A stretch of 64,000 nt of DNA from Sesamum alatum. Lineage: Eukaryota; Streptophyta; Magnoliopsida; Lamiales; Pedaliaceae. A program made the position numbers and the translations under genes. How positions within the stretch are numbered: position 1 is the stretch's first letter; every line of letters starts with the position of its first letter. Positions 48,746 through 60,180 of this stretch are shown one piece after another. The notes under the pieces were generated by a model. That model did no database searches, was not told where the DNA came from, and worked only from the letters and a program-made list of their open reading frames with translations. The DNA lies in contig JACGWO010000005.1 of the NCBI GenBank assembly GCA_034509735.1, positions 33,324,479 to 33,388,478 on the forward strand, in the 5' to 3' direction.

Positions 48746-49907
48746 CAGTCTTATCATGAACCTGTACTTATGAGTTATAAACACAATCCTTTAATATTCT
48801 AATTCGAAAAAAAAAAAAAAGAAAACTCCCGCAAGTTTAATAATGTATATTGGAACATCACATACCTAGACTTTGATTAATTAGTGTAAAATTTGACATG
48901 GAATCAAGAATAGCATATTTGAAAAAATAAAAAATAAAAGGAAGAGCTATTAATTAAACCTTGGAAAAAGCCATGAAAGGGGCTCATCTTTATCGCTATT
49001 GCAACATCCTAATAGTTAGTTAAAATGGGGAATATATAATCTGCCCACTAACCCAAAGTAGGACAAATGTTTTAAGGAATATTAAAGGGTGATTAGGTAC
49101 GTGACAGATAGTGAGCCTTGTCTTTATTCTTATATATATTCTTATCTAATCTCTCATTTTTTATTATTCCAACGTATTAAATTCATTTTCTTTTGTATTA
49201 ATCCAATTAGTTATAGCATAGAGTAATCATTTATTCAGAATTTTAAGATTAACTGCATTTTACCTCATTATAAGAGTATTAATACACATTAAACCACCCT
49301 AAACAAAGGAAAAAATAAAATTAAAAAAAAATAGAAAAAAAGAGCAACATGACCCCTGACTTTTTAAAAGAAAGCTCCAGCCCCGGGGGGAGGGGGTGCC
49401 AGTTTTCTTTTTTACGAGGGAATTTTTTGCCTATTAATATTTGGAATAATTACATTTATATTTTTTAATTTATGATTTATTTATACAAATCATTCATATA
49501 TTTTATATAAATACAGAAATCACCCATAATAGTTAAAAGTATGGGTAGCTTGTGTAATAATGTTGATATTTTTGTGAGATGTATGTTTAATTTCTAAAAA
49601 AAAAAGGGTTGATTCGTGTAAACGATATTAGCGTTTTTGACGTAATTATCAAAAGACGGAAGTGATTTGTGTAAACAAACTATACGTTATGACTGTAAAA
49701 CATAAAGGTATGTTGCATTTATCTCAAAATTTTGTAGCAAGAATGATTATTTTGTACATGATTAGTTGTAGGAATTAATGTATTTTAGGAATTAATTAAT
49801 TACATGAAAACACAACTGGTATTTAATAATTCCAACTGTAGTTTCTATATAATATGGGCTAATTAAGCAATAAATTAATGGGGAGAATAAAAAAGATGGC
49901 ACTAACC

Positions 49908-49944
<37 letters not shown>

Positions 49945-50300
49945 TAATAATAATACTAATAATCCCATAGAATTAATTAATTAATTAGCAGAAAAGCATC
50001 TGGTAATAAGAGAGTGTGGGATGTTCAAAAGCCGACAAACACAGACAACTGTTGTCCAAAAAAAAATCAGGCCCTTAAATACAAAATGGTCCCATAATAA
50101 AGCTCGTCACATTTGCAATGACAGCGCCTTCTCGCATTTTCCATTCATATTATTCAACAATTTTCAAGACATGGCCTCTCTCTTTTCTTTGTATTTTTAT
50201 TATTATTTCTTTTTTAAAAACATAATTTAATTCTTGTTTATTTCATTAATTATTATTTGCTGGGGTGATTAGCATAAGGATTTCCACTCACTCACTAACT
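48746..50300. other. upstream region of the acidic-protein gene
   Basis: AT-rich with an (AAT)n microsatellite at about 49908-49960. The last part (50290-50505) is CT-rich and looks like the 5' leader of the following gene. Confidence 0.5.
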
Positions 50301-50505
50301 TGAGACAGATCATCAATCATGTGAAGTATATCAGTGTCAGTGTGTGTGTTTCTGTAGTCTGCCTTTGCCTTTGCTGCTCTGCTTTTCTGGTTGTTGCCAA
50401 CCATATCATTCCTTTCTTTTCCTACTTCTTCTTCTTTCCTCTTTCCTCTTTATTTGCGACGGATCTTTCTTCTCTTTTCTCTTCTGTTCTGCTCTGCTAC
50501 CATTC

Positions 50506-52759
50506 ATGGCTACTCAGACTGTTGTATCTGCTCTCCCCTCTCAGGTATGTCTTTCAACTGTTGCGTTATTGGCTTGATTCTTGATTCTTGTTCGTCGCAA
50601 AATCCGTTGCTAAAAGTTTTAACTTGTACGTAGGAGAGTTTTTGAGTTTTGAGAATTTTTGTGTTTTTGATTATGTAATAACAAAGGTTTTGTTGGAATA
50701 CTACAAGTAGAAGTTTCTTGGAGAATAAGGAGAAACTGTTGCTGATCTTTTTGATGTTATGAATGTTTAGTTCTGGTATTTGCAAGACAGAGTCTGTAAG
50801 CATTAAAATATAGTAGTTTTTATGACAGACAATATTTCCTATTAGTTTCCTGAGATGTAAGAACAAACCTGTCAATCCTGGGAAACAGATAGACATGAGG
50901 GGTGTTTGCAACATCTGTTTATCAACTTTCTGTCGAAAATAAGCTGTAAACGCTGCGTTTTTCGGTTAAAATTGATCTAAACCAAAAGTTATCGACAGTT
51001 CTTACCAACTTATGTGACTTATTGGTAAAATTGTCGGTTTTTTCTACTTTTGTTTTTTATAGCTACCAACTAAACTTACAACTTTCTGTACAACTTATTT
51101 TCACTGTTTACGGATTTCCCGTTGCTACCATCAATGGGAATTCTGAGATGTTGAGTGTTGTAAAGACAGTTATGATCTTGCATTAACTTGGATGTCATGA
51201 AGATACTTTGTTCCACAAAAGAGATGTTTTTTTTAAGGCAACCTCATTTACTGCAGGAAGTTGAGAAAGAAGTGCAATCAGAGGTGGTTAAGAAAACAGA
51301 AGCTGAAAATGTTTCTCCACCTGAGGAATCAACATGTTCAGCAGCAGCCCCGTTGTCTGAATCAGAAGCAAAGATAGACGAAAAGCAAATCGAGCCTTCT
51401 GTAGTCGAACATGAGAAGGATGTTGATGTCGTTGAAAAGCCGAAAGCTGAGGACTCAGCTGAAGTGGTGGTTCCCTTGGCTGAACCAACAGAGCATGAGA
51501 TTGAAGATAAGCCGGTTGAGACTGCTCCAGTCGAAGAGCCAAAGAAAACGGAAGCGGCTGCTCCATTGGCTGAATTGACAGAAGAAAAGATTGAAGAGAA
51601 GCCAGTTGAGCCTCCTCCAGCCGAAGAGGAGAAGAAAGCCGAGGATGCTCCAATTGTGGAGGCTTCTGATAATGACGTTAAAGAAGTCGAAAAGGAAAGC
51701 GTTCCTGAGCCGGATACAGCCAGCGTTTCGGAACCAGCTATTGAGAAAGCCGAGTGCAAAATAGAGGAGGAGTCAGAAATTGAGCCGAAAGTGGACGTGA
51801 TTGAAGAAAAGCCGGAGGAACCAGCAAAGGTAGTTGATGTGCCTGAATCAGCACCGGCTACGGTTGTTGAGGCGGAAGTGGGAAAAGGCGAAGAATCGCC
51901 TGCGAAAGTGGTGGAAGCAATCGAAGCTAGAGATGTGGCCATTCTAGAGGCTGAGTGTAAACCAGAAGAGCCTACTCCTGCTGTGGAGGAGAAACCATCC
52001 GAGCAATCTGAAGTTACTGAGCAGGTTGAGAAAGAACCTCAAGAAGCTGAACCAGTAGAAAAAGTTGAAGTTGAGGAGATCAAGTTGCCTACGCCAGAGG
52101 AAACAAGTGCAACTGAAAGTTCGGAAGATGTTAAACCGGCTACCGAAGTTGAAGAGAAAGAGGTCGGATGCAATCCCAGTGATGAAGTTCCGGGAAAAAC
52201 GGGTGAAGAAAATGAACTAAAGGAACCTGCCAAGGAAACAATTGAAGTGAAGGGATCATCTGAAGAGAAAGTCATCGAGCCGGGGAAGATTGAAGCAGAA
52301 ACTGAGGCCCCGGAAGAAAAAACTCAAGAAAAAAGTGTTGTAGCTGAAGAATTGGTTCAGTGTGAAGAAAAGCCAACTGAGGCTACGGCCCGTTCCGTTC
52401 CTCCACCTGAACCTGCATACAAAGCAGCAGAAGAGAAGGTTTCCGTGGTTTCAGCTGAAACCACCACGGAAGCAGAAGTGGAGGAAAAAAAAGATGAAGC
52501 AGCAGCTAAAGAACCGGAGAAAACTGCTGAAGCTAAACCGGAGGAAGAGAAACAGGTCAATGAGCTTGCCAAAACCGATGTCCAAGATCCAGAATGCACC
52601 AAGGATGCTCCTAAGGAAGATGTACCGGTGAAGACTCAGAAGCAGTCGATAGTTAAGATGATGAAGCAATCGCTAGTGAAGGCGAAGAAAGCAATCATCG
52701 GAAAATCTCACAACTCAAAAACACCAGCAGCTGAACCAAAGGATGAAGGTAACAAATAG
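50506..52759 (+). CDS. Glu/Val/Pro/Ala-rich acidic low-complexity protein, two exons
   Basis: Exon 1 50506-50544 encodes MATQTVVSALPSQ; after a 712-nt GT-AG intron, exon 2 51257-52759 completes a 513-aa protein. The ATG follows a CT-rich leader and the junction keeps frame. Residues about 14-460 are made mostly of Glu, Lys, Val, Ala and Pro, with no Trp and very few aromatics, so probably disordered. Two clear tandem units of 30 aa lie at residues 86-115 and 116-145 (PLAEPTEHEIEDKPVE / PLAELTEEKIEEKPVE). The last 45 residues are basic (KMMKQSLVKAKKAIIGKS) and could contact membrane or nucleic acid. Automatic annotation often names such proteins titin-, neurofilament- or stolon-tip-like, which is not functional evidence. 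I do not know its role. Convergent with the PIF3 gene, 1.25 kb between stops. Confidence 0.87.
51473..51652 (+). repeat. internal 90-bp tandem duplication in the acidic-protein gene
   Basis: Two adjacent 90-nt units (51473-51562 and 51563-51652) encode matching 30-residue blocks that start PLAE and share KPVE. A weaker third unit may precede them near residue 45. Confidence 0.6.
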
Positions 52760-54012
52760 CAACCTCAGAAGATAAAATGGAAGGAGCATACAAGAATCAC
52801 AAGAACTTGGTGATATGATTTGTTTTGTTTGTGTGATACATTGGTTTTTTGTCAAAGTCGTCGTTGTGTTTGTCGTTGGATTTCCTGCATGCGTCGTCTC
52901 AGTCTTAGGTATACTAGTTTTTCGCTTATCCTGCAAACAAGGAAGGCTGCGTTTTCTGCTGTCTTTTGTTTTTTGAACGTGTTATTCGTTTTGTGGTTTG
53001 TGTATTCATGCAAGAAGATATTCAATTTATTGGTTGATGGGTGTATATACATTTCCGTTGCATATGTAAGTAACTGTATTTGTTTGTTGAACGTGGAGTC
53101 TGATCCAACATTACAATTCTCGCAGATCCAATTGTCTGTGTATATGATCTATGATCAAATCATCTAGACATAGATGTTCAAAAGACAACTTGGAACCGAC
53201 GAAAATGGTTGAAAAAAGGAAAAAAAAGAAAATGTGATCAAGAACAAGACATGCCACCTTGTCCCAACAAGGACTTGCAGCAAAATCTTGGTCACACATA
53301 GGTTTCTGGCCATAAATCAATTGTTCCTGCATTTATGCAGACAATTATTGCGCAGCGGTGCAACAAATTCACCAACTTTGCTATCATCAAAATCTACAAA
53401 ACAAGAACTAAACCCTCTGTTTGCAACACAGAACCATGTTCATAGCAATCAAATTCCAGAACAATAATAAATGATCTTTTGCAACAAAGGATCATTCAAT
53501 GTAATAACAGGAGCAAAATGGACTGCATCAAACTTTTCTCAGAAAAGAATGAGCAGCTTTAGAGTTCAGACACTATGAAAACAACAGCAGGATGTCTGTT
53601 TCGACAGAATCTTGCAAGTACAGGAGAGTTCCTGTTGTTGAGTTCACATATGTTTCAACCTGCATTGTTTGTTTGATTGGAAGGACAATGAAATAAATCA
53701 TCATATAGACATTATTTCAGAGTAAATTTGAAAGTGAAAAAGATCTGTTACTGAAAATATGTAAATTACAGAATTGTCAAGACCTATTCTAACACTGCTC
53801 AACCAACGAGTCATGCTGATGATATACAACACCGTAAAGGTTCGACTGTTATTCTCCTCAAAGTAGCAAAACCTGTGCAATTTGTAGTTCATAGTCCTTT
53901 AGTCGAATTTGAGTTAGACTTTCACCTCATTTGCCAAACACTACAAAACTGGAGTCTCATAACCACGGCAACGTTCTACCAGAAACGCAGATAAGCCGTT
54001 GTGAATTGGGTG
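52760..54012. other. shared downstream region of two convergent genes
   Basis: Contains the 3' UTRs of the plus-strand acidic-protein gene and the minus-strand PIF3 gene. No separate gene supported. Confidence 0.5.
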
Positions 54013-57000
54013 TTAATCACAACCTGAATTAATAATAAACCTTTTAGTTACAGCAATATAGATGGTTGCTAATATGTAGAATGTACTAAGCTCACCTGGT
54101 TCTTTGCTAGTGTCAGTTGCTGTGGTGGAGGTCAGAGCTGCAGGACCTGTAGCATCTGTAGCCTGTTTATTTTCTTGCACCGCAGCAGACTGATCTACGA
54201 CTTCGTTTGTAGCTGGTGGCTGCATTACAGACAATATCAGAATGGGACAAGATAGAACTCAGATATTTATGTTCAAGGCAAAATGAGATGAATTCCATGC
54301 GTGTCAAGATTGTCCATTTCACGGTGGAGGGACTTGTTTATAATTAGAGGAATATATGTGAAATATTTTACAGGTTGAAAGTATTCATTTTTGTGATTTT
54401 CAGTTCAATTACAGAAATAAAACAAGAACCCCACTTTTCAACATCTACCTCATAGAAACATAATGATATAAAAGAAAATAAAATAAGTCTAAGAAGAATT
54501 TATTCGAATCCAATTTCCTTATAGGCATCAAGTTAAGCATTTGAATGGTAGAACATGTGGCACAAATAAGAAGTCTTTCATGCTTGAGCCTTTTTCTTTT
54601 TCGTTCCACTGGTAAAGAAACCCCCTTGGAGGGGTATCGACCATATCCAAGTCAAGATGTTTATAACTTTAATATGTAAGGTTTTAAACAATCATCCGTA
54701 AGAAGCAGGATGGGGATGCGAATAAGAAAGAAGAAAGTGAATCCAAAACAATGACTCTCACTTCCCTACTCGTTTAAACGACACTCAAAAACTTAACAGT
54801 CAAACCAGTTTTATCAAAAGTCAAAACTACAGACAAGAAGAGTTGAGCTAAGACATATTTTTAAGAGGTTTCAAGAATAGTAGATACAACAAAAGATCAA
54901 ACCAAAATTGGAAATGCTAAAAAAGGGCAAGAGAAGTGTAGCCAAGAATTTCAGGCAGTGCTATTTTTAAGTAATAAATGCACTTAAACGGAAGACATTT
55001 TCCTGTGAACTTTCTCTAAATTTCTAGTACTTTTGTACTAGAACATATGGCCGAACCTTAAACTTCCAGTCAGAAAGTATAAAAGAATGAATGAGCACAA
55101 ACCTGATTCGATTTATGGTTGACGGAGCTGCTAGCTTCTGCATTGCACATTAACTGTGCATTCTTGTTTGTCACTGGATCCCCAGAATTCAAAGTTGGAG
55201 CTGCACTAGACACTTCATTGTGACTTCCATTCCTGAAAGCACCTGAACCCGTGGCTGAAGTTACAGGAGGCTGCCCCGTTAAAGGAACCACAGGTGCTCT
55301 TGGTACTGAATTGGGAAGTCCTTGACCGGGATGCCCGTAAACGGGAAGGTTCGGACCGGTCATTCTCTGGAAATTTCCAGGGCCCGACATTGGAGAAGGG
55401 AAATGTGGTACTTGCATGGGGGGTACAGGAAAAATAGGGCATCCAGGAGATCCACCATTCATGTCTAGCATACCCATCCCAAATCCCATACCCATTCCCA
55501 TGCCGACACCCATTGGTGAAAAATGTTGAACATGAGCAGGATGCACGTGTTGCATTCCCGTAGGAAACATCATAGGTGGCATACATAACCCGGCCCCCAT
55601 GGACATAATCTGCACAAGGAGCAAGGCACTAGAATTTAAGCAGATTTATAAGCTTATCAAATAAAGAAAATACTCTTAAAGCAGATCCTCAGTCGAAGTT
55701 AACACACCTGACTAAAAATATCCTAACGTAGGGGAAAGAGAAAGTAAGACGACTCAAATTCACTATAATGTACAAAATGAGATCAAATAAGTGAGAATGC
55801 CCGAAAAGCTTCAGCTCACCTGTACTTGAAGTTGAAGGGTCTTTAGATATTCAATGGCTTCATCAAGCATTGAAGCTTTATCTGCCTGATGGTAATGAAA
55901 TGAAAAGAAGTGAGGAAATTTCAAAACCATAAAATTTCTTCCAAAAAAAAAAAAGAGGGGAACTTCCAGCACTTATATAGTTGTGGAGTTCAAAAATTCA
56001 TTAAGGCAACAAGACAAAAAGTATCCTGTTTCAGTTCCTAAATCAAGATTTTTGGATAGGTTTATCACCAGGCATGAATTTCACAATGCATTACCTTGTT
56101 GCAATTCGGTATAAGTTCTTGTAAGGCACGCATTTTCTCATTAATCCTATCCCTTCGTCTCTGTTTACATGTCAAATGGGAATCAATTATGTAAACATAG
56201 GGGGAAAGAGAGAGACACCAATGCAAGTCAACTGTATTAACATAGTCCAGCTCACCCTTTCGGAAAGATTATGTACTTCTGCTGCTCGGCTTCTCTTTGA
56301 TCCAGTACCTCGAGCTGGAGTTGATTTTTTGGCACCAAAAGATTCTGTTTCAATATCCTGTCCATAAAAGAGTTAAGACAATGGATAACAAACAAACTTT
56401 AACAACGAATGGTGCTTGCGACTTACATCACTACGGCATTCTGATTCCTCAACATCACCAAATTTTCGTTTCGAATTATGCGCTTTTTCACAAGAAACTC
56501 TATCAGCACTATAGCCAGAGCCTACAGAAGAAGAAGCAACCATAGGCTCAACAGTTCTCTCACCATCTGGGACTGCTTTTGTTGAATTGGCAGAATTGCT
56601 TACAATGTGGGGCTTGTCATTCTTGATGGACGTTTCTCGGCATAAATTCTCAGTTCTGTCTGGGGCATATGACTCCTTCGGCGCCTTAACTGCTGGTTGT
56701 CTAGAATTGACTGTAGCAAGCTTAGCAGATGAAACATGGAAGTCAATGTCTTTTTGTGTACTATTAAATCGCTCAAGAGACGAGGATTTGACTTGATTGC
56801 TTCTGCCAATAGCTGAACCTTTCTCCTTAACTCCCAACCTTTCCACCCCTGATGAAACTGAAGCCGGAATTCCATCAGAGTTTGGGAGATTGGCTTTAAC
56901 AAGGCCTGTTGGTCTTGTAAAATTGGAGAAGTTCAGAAAATTTGAACTATTAGTAGCTTGCCCTATATTCTGCCTCTGTGTCTTCATACTTGTTGAATCA

Positions 57001-57762
57001 TTTACTATATCTCTACCTTGAGCAGGGTTCCTGTATATACCGTTTGGATGGTTACTCATACTATTGCTAACAATATCCGAAACTCCAGATCCTAGGGCAT
57101 CTGATGTCTGGCAATGCTGAGGCGGCCATGAATAGAAAGGACGAGTTTTCGGTGATGAAGGCTTCCCACAACTATGCGAATTGCTGGCAGTCTGATTACA
57201 ACTACTCCTCTTCTCCACCGATAGAAAGCTATTCTGGGTGGACAATCCATTGGTCGTAACACCAGATATTCCCGGTAAAAGTTCAGAACCGTAATCTTGT
57301 TGCAGAGCATCAACCATGGGATAACTTAACCAAGGAGCCATTTCATCATCTTGGCTCAAATCCAAGTCCCCTGAGGGCACTACCGGCGACATATCATCCA
57401 AGATAGACTCAACTCCACCAAATTTTCCGATTCTTGCACTGGTGGCGTTTCCTACTCCAGCATCACGAACTCTATGTGTGTTAGAAGGTAAACTGTTACG
57501 AACAGGGCTCCGAGTAACCCTACTTGACTGACCTATAATCTGGCCATTATCCCATACGAGCTCAACCACATCAGCCTCAGCCCTGCATGAGAATACACCA
57601 ATACCTTATCATTTCAATTACAATCATCAATATCATTTCAATCAACTACGAAGGGGTATAGTGAAAATAGGCCTACCGGGAAGCGGGATCAGACGGACAT
57701 GGTTTCTGCCGGCTAGATTCAAGCTTTCCTCTAGCCAATCTCAAAAACTCTGAAAGAGGCAT
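54013..57762 (-). CDS. PIF3: phytochrome-interacting bHLH transcription factor, PIF3 type
   Basis: Nuclear G-box-binding factor that photoactivated phytochrome targets for removal (family knowledge). Minus-strand coding exons: 57762-57677, 57582-56427, 56357-56256, 56160-56095, 55885-55820, 55609-55103, 54219-54096, 54023-54013; 2118 nt, 705 aa. The active-phytochrome-B-binding motif is at residues about 33-45 ([11 protein letters not shown]; Glu36, Leu37, Gly42 and Gln43 present). A phytochrome-A-type motif is visible as [22 protein letters not shown] is also conserved. The bHLH spans about 439-490 with the H-E-R triad His443, Glu447, Arg451; [20 protein letters not shown] is diagnostic. The region after the bHLH is Met/Gly/Pro-rich. 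The start matches the conserved [10 protein letters not shown]. The last 11-nt exon, which gives the ending GCD, is the weakest part. 5' UTR introns likely lie between 57763 and 58600 but were not defined. Confidence 0.94.
54024..54095 (-). other. 72-nt final intron of PIF3, stop-free and in frame
   Basis: Donor GTGAGC after 54096, acceptor TTCAG before 54023. Length is divisible by three with no stop, so retention adds 24 residues and uses the same stop codon at 54013-54015. Confidence 0.5.
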
Positions 57763-58551
57763 GGTGGAAAATATACAGATTTTTGCACTCAAAAATTGCT
57801 GAATAAGAGCAGCTGAGTATTATCACATGGTACTATACGTTCTCAAGATCCACCTTTTGCATCAAATCTGTTCAATATGTGAACCAAAATTACATCAAAC
57901 AATCCACAAGAATACATCCAAATGAAAACCTACAAAATTGATGACAGATTTCCAAGACTAGATGACTTTTTTTCTGCTAAGTTTGAGAATACATAAGCAA
58001 ATATGGAGATATAGAAGTAGACAAAGCACAACAATAAGTGCAGATATATTCTATTTGTGTAAGCATGAATAGCTTCACCTAGTTATGTCTTAATCAGTGA
58101 AAATATATAAAAATTGTCTCCATAACAGGAGTAAAAATAATTTAGATTTGCAGTCAAAACCCATTTATTTAATACTTAAAGAACAGAAATACTTATAAAA
58201 AACCAGCAAATTGAGCTTGTTTAAGTCAAAAATGAAATCTTTTTTATCCAAATTCAATCATTAGAAAAGAAACCCACATGAGATTTCTTAAATTATTCAA
58301 CAACCCACAAATCTTTCTCACTTAATCTCAATACTAACACTAAATAAAACTCCAAGAAAACACAAAACCCACCTCTCAAAATCAGCTCATCCACCAACAA
58401 TCCCAAAAGATACAAACTTTTTTCTTGGGAAAGTTCCCCCTCCCCCCAATCTCAATCTTCAAAGATTTTCCCTTTCCTTTACTCTTCTTCACCGTGAGCA
58501 ATGATAGTTTTCTTGAACTCACCAACCGATTTTGCTAATCCAAATGCATCA

Positions 58552-58557
58552 CACGTG
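58552..58557. promoter_or_regulatory. G-box in the PIF3 upstream/leader region
   Basis: CACGTG in the palindrome ACACGTGT, about 790 nt upstream of the PIF3 start codon. PIFs and HY5 bind this element (family knowledge). No binding evidence here. Confidence 0.55.
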
Positions 58558-58676
58558 TTCCTCTGGTTAAAAGCTACAGTCCTTCACCAGCCGGGCACTT
58601 CGTTTTCAGCTCCAAGAAAAGAAAATTCCTCTCTGCTTCTTGAAACTACCCAACATATATATACACACACACAGAT

Positions 58677-58678
<2 letters not shown>

Positions 58679-58716
<38 letters not shown>
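58679..58716. repeat. (GA)n microsatellite in the PIF3 promoter/leader
   Basis: About 18 uninterrupted GA units; CT-rich on the PIF3 coding strand, in the likely transcription-start region. Confidence 0.85.
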
Positions 58717-58717
<1 letters not shown>

Positions 58718-58849
58718 AAGATTATAGGAAGGAAACAAGTCGTAGAAGGCGGCGAAAGGCTTGCCAATTTGGCGGTGGCGGAGCAAAAAGCAAGGAGTAC
58801 ACACTGACACAGCTTTTCAACTATATATGCTCCTCTCAACAAACAGCCT

Positions 58850-59849
58850 AAATTAAGACTAAAAAAAGAAAAAAAAAAAAACCTCTGCCCTCTTCACAAT
58901 TCTTGTCCTAAACGAGATTAGCAACTCAAAATCTAAATCTTGATGGCTTTCATAAACTACAAACTTATGGGCTATAGCTTCAGTCATTATTATAAACATA
59001 TATATGGGATGAGAGCAGCATTTAATAAGTATTTTGTTCATCATCTTGTGATGGGGACATCAAATGAGATGAGATGTTGAATTTTGTGCAGTGTGGAGGA
59101 CAAAGTACACTTAAAAACATATTTGAATTTGTGTTTAAGTACTGTTTCTTTCTTGCATTATTAGGATGCGGGACCCGCCAAGATAATTAATACAAAACCC
59201 TTTGGTTATCAAAAAAATTTTAGTTTTAATTTGACTTGGTCAAACCTGAACCAATCATATAAAAAGTGTAATATACTTATCGTATAATTGACGCACAATT
59301 TAAAAAAAAAAAAAAGTAATCAATCACATAATAAATATACCATATATTTATTATACAATTAATATGATTCGATGAAATTTAATCCAAACAATAATTTTTA
59401 TTGTTTGCCATCACTATTATCATCAAACCGCTCCTGTCCTGTCCTATCCTGTCCTGATGATCAATGGGAAAACGGTTTTCTTTCCATCATTATCACCTTT
59501 TCTTGTACAAGTCTTCATTTAGCTTTACTCTCTTTGCTTGTTTGATAAGATTGTCTTTTACCGTTTTAAGTTAAATTCATGTTAATTCTCGTATATTCTT
59601 TATTTTTTAAAAAATAAGATATGTGACTCGATTTCTATATTTTTCAAATTTGTTTCTTTAATTCAGTATATGGGCAAGAAAATATAGATATGAATATGGG
59701 AAATAGACACGGGATATAATAATTTTTAATTTTTTAATTTTTTTTTTTGTAAGATACCACTTCAATACAATTTTATAATATTTTACATATTATATTAGTT
59801 GTTATATAAATATATATACATATAATTATAAAATCTGAAATGGTATAAT
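58850..59849. other. PIF3 upstream intergenic region
   Basis: Contains a fold-back family G relic at about 59216-59400 (GACTTGGTCAAACCTGAACC ... CGATGAAATTTAATCC) and a short TCCTG repeat near 59435-59456. No gene. Confidence 0.45.
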
Positions 59850-60180
59850 TTGGATAATGTTTGAGTGAGCTTACAAATTCATTAAACATTTCTAATAAAA
59901 CATTTTGAGAAATGTTATAGAGTGTTTGATGAAAAATAAAAGATCCAAAATCAAGATAGAGTTTGCAAATTCTTCTGAAAAATCAAGGAGTTCTTGATTT
60001 ACTTTCAAAATTTTAATAAACTCGTTTCTTATTAATTATAAAATTATCGTTAACAACATCTTATAATTCGATAATTTTATTCCATTTAAAACTCTAAGAA
60101 CGTATTACTATACTAACATTCATTTTCTAGCTTCGAAAGATATGTCTTAAGATATACGAACTAATAAGGTACTTTAAATA
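59850..60180. repeat. fold-back repeat, family E, copy 3
   Basis: TGTTTGAGTGAGCTTACAAA on the left and CTAATAAGGTACTTTAAATA on the right; more diverged than the other copies. Confidence 0.4.

Noticed and set aside
50300..50633. Overlapping Leu/Ser/Phe-rich frames in front of the acidic-protein gene
   Set aside because: Produced by CT-rich leader sequence; only the frame starting at 50506 splices onto the long second exon.
51244..51942. 232-codon antisense frame rich in Ser/Thr/Ala
   Set aside because: It is the complement of the Glu/Pro/Ala-rich coding exon; codon bias there keeps the opposite strand open.
54024..54234. Final PIF3 exon reading straight through to the stop with no last intron
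   Set aside because: The added residues look like translated intron (hydrophobic, AT-rich codons) and a good donor and acceptor are present; kept only as a possible retained form.
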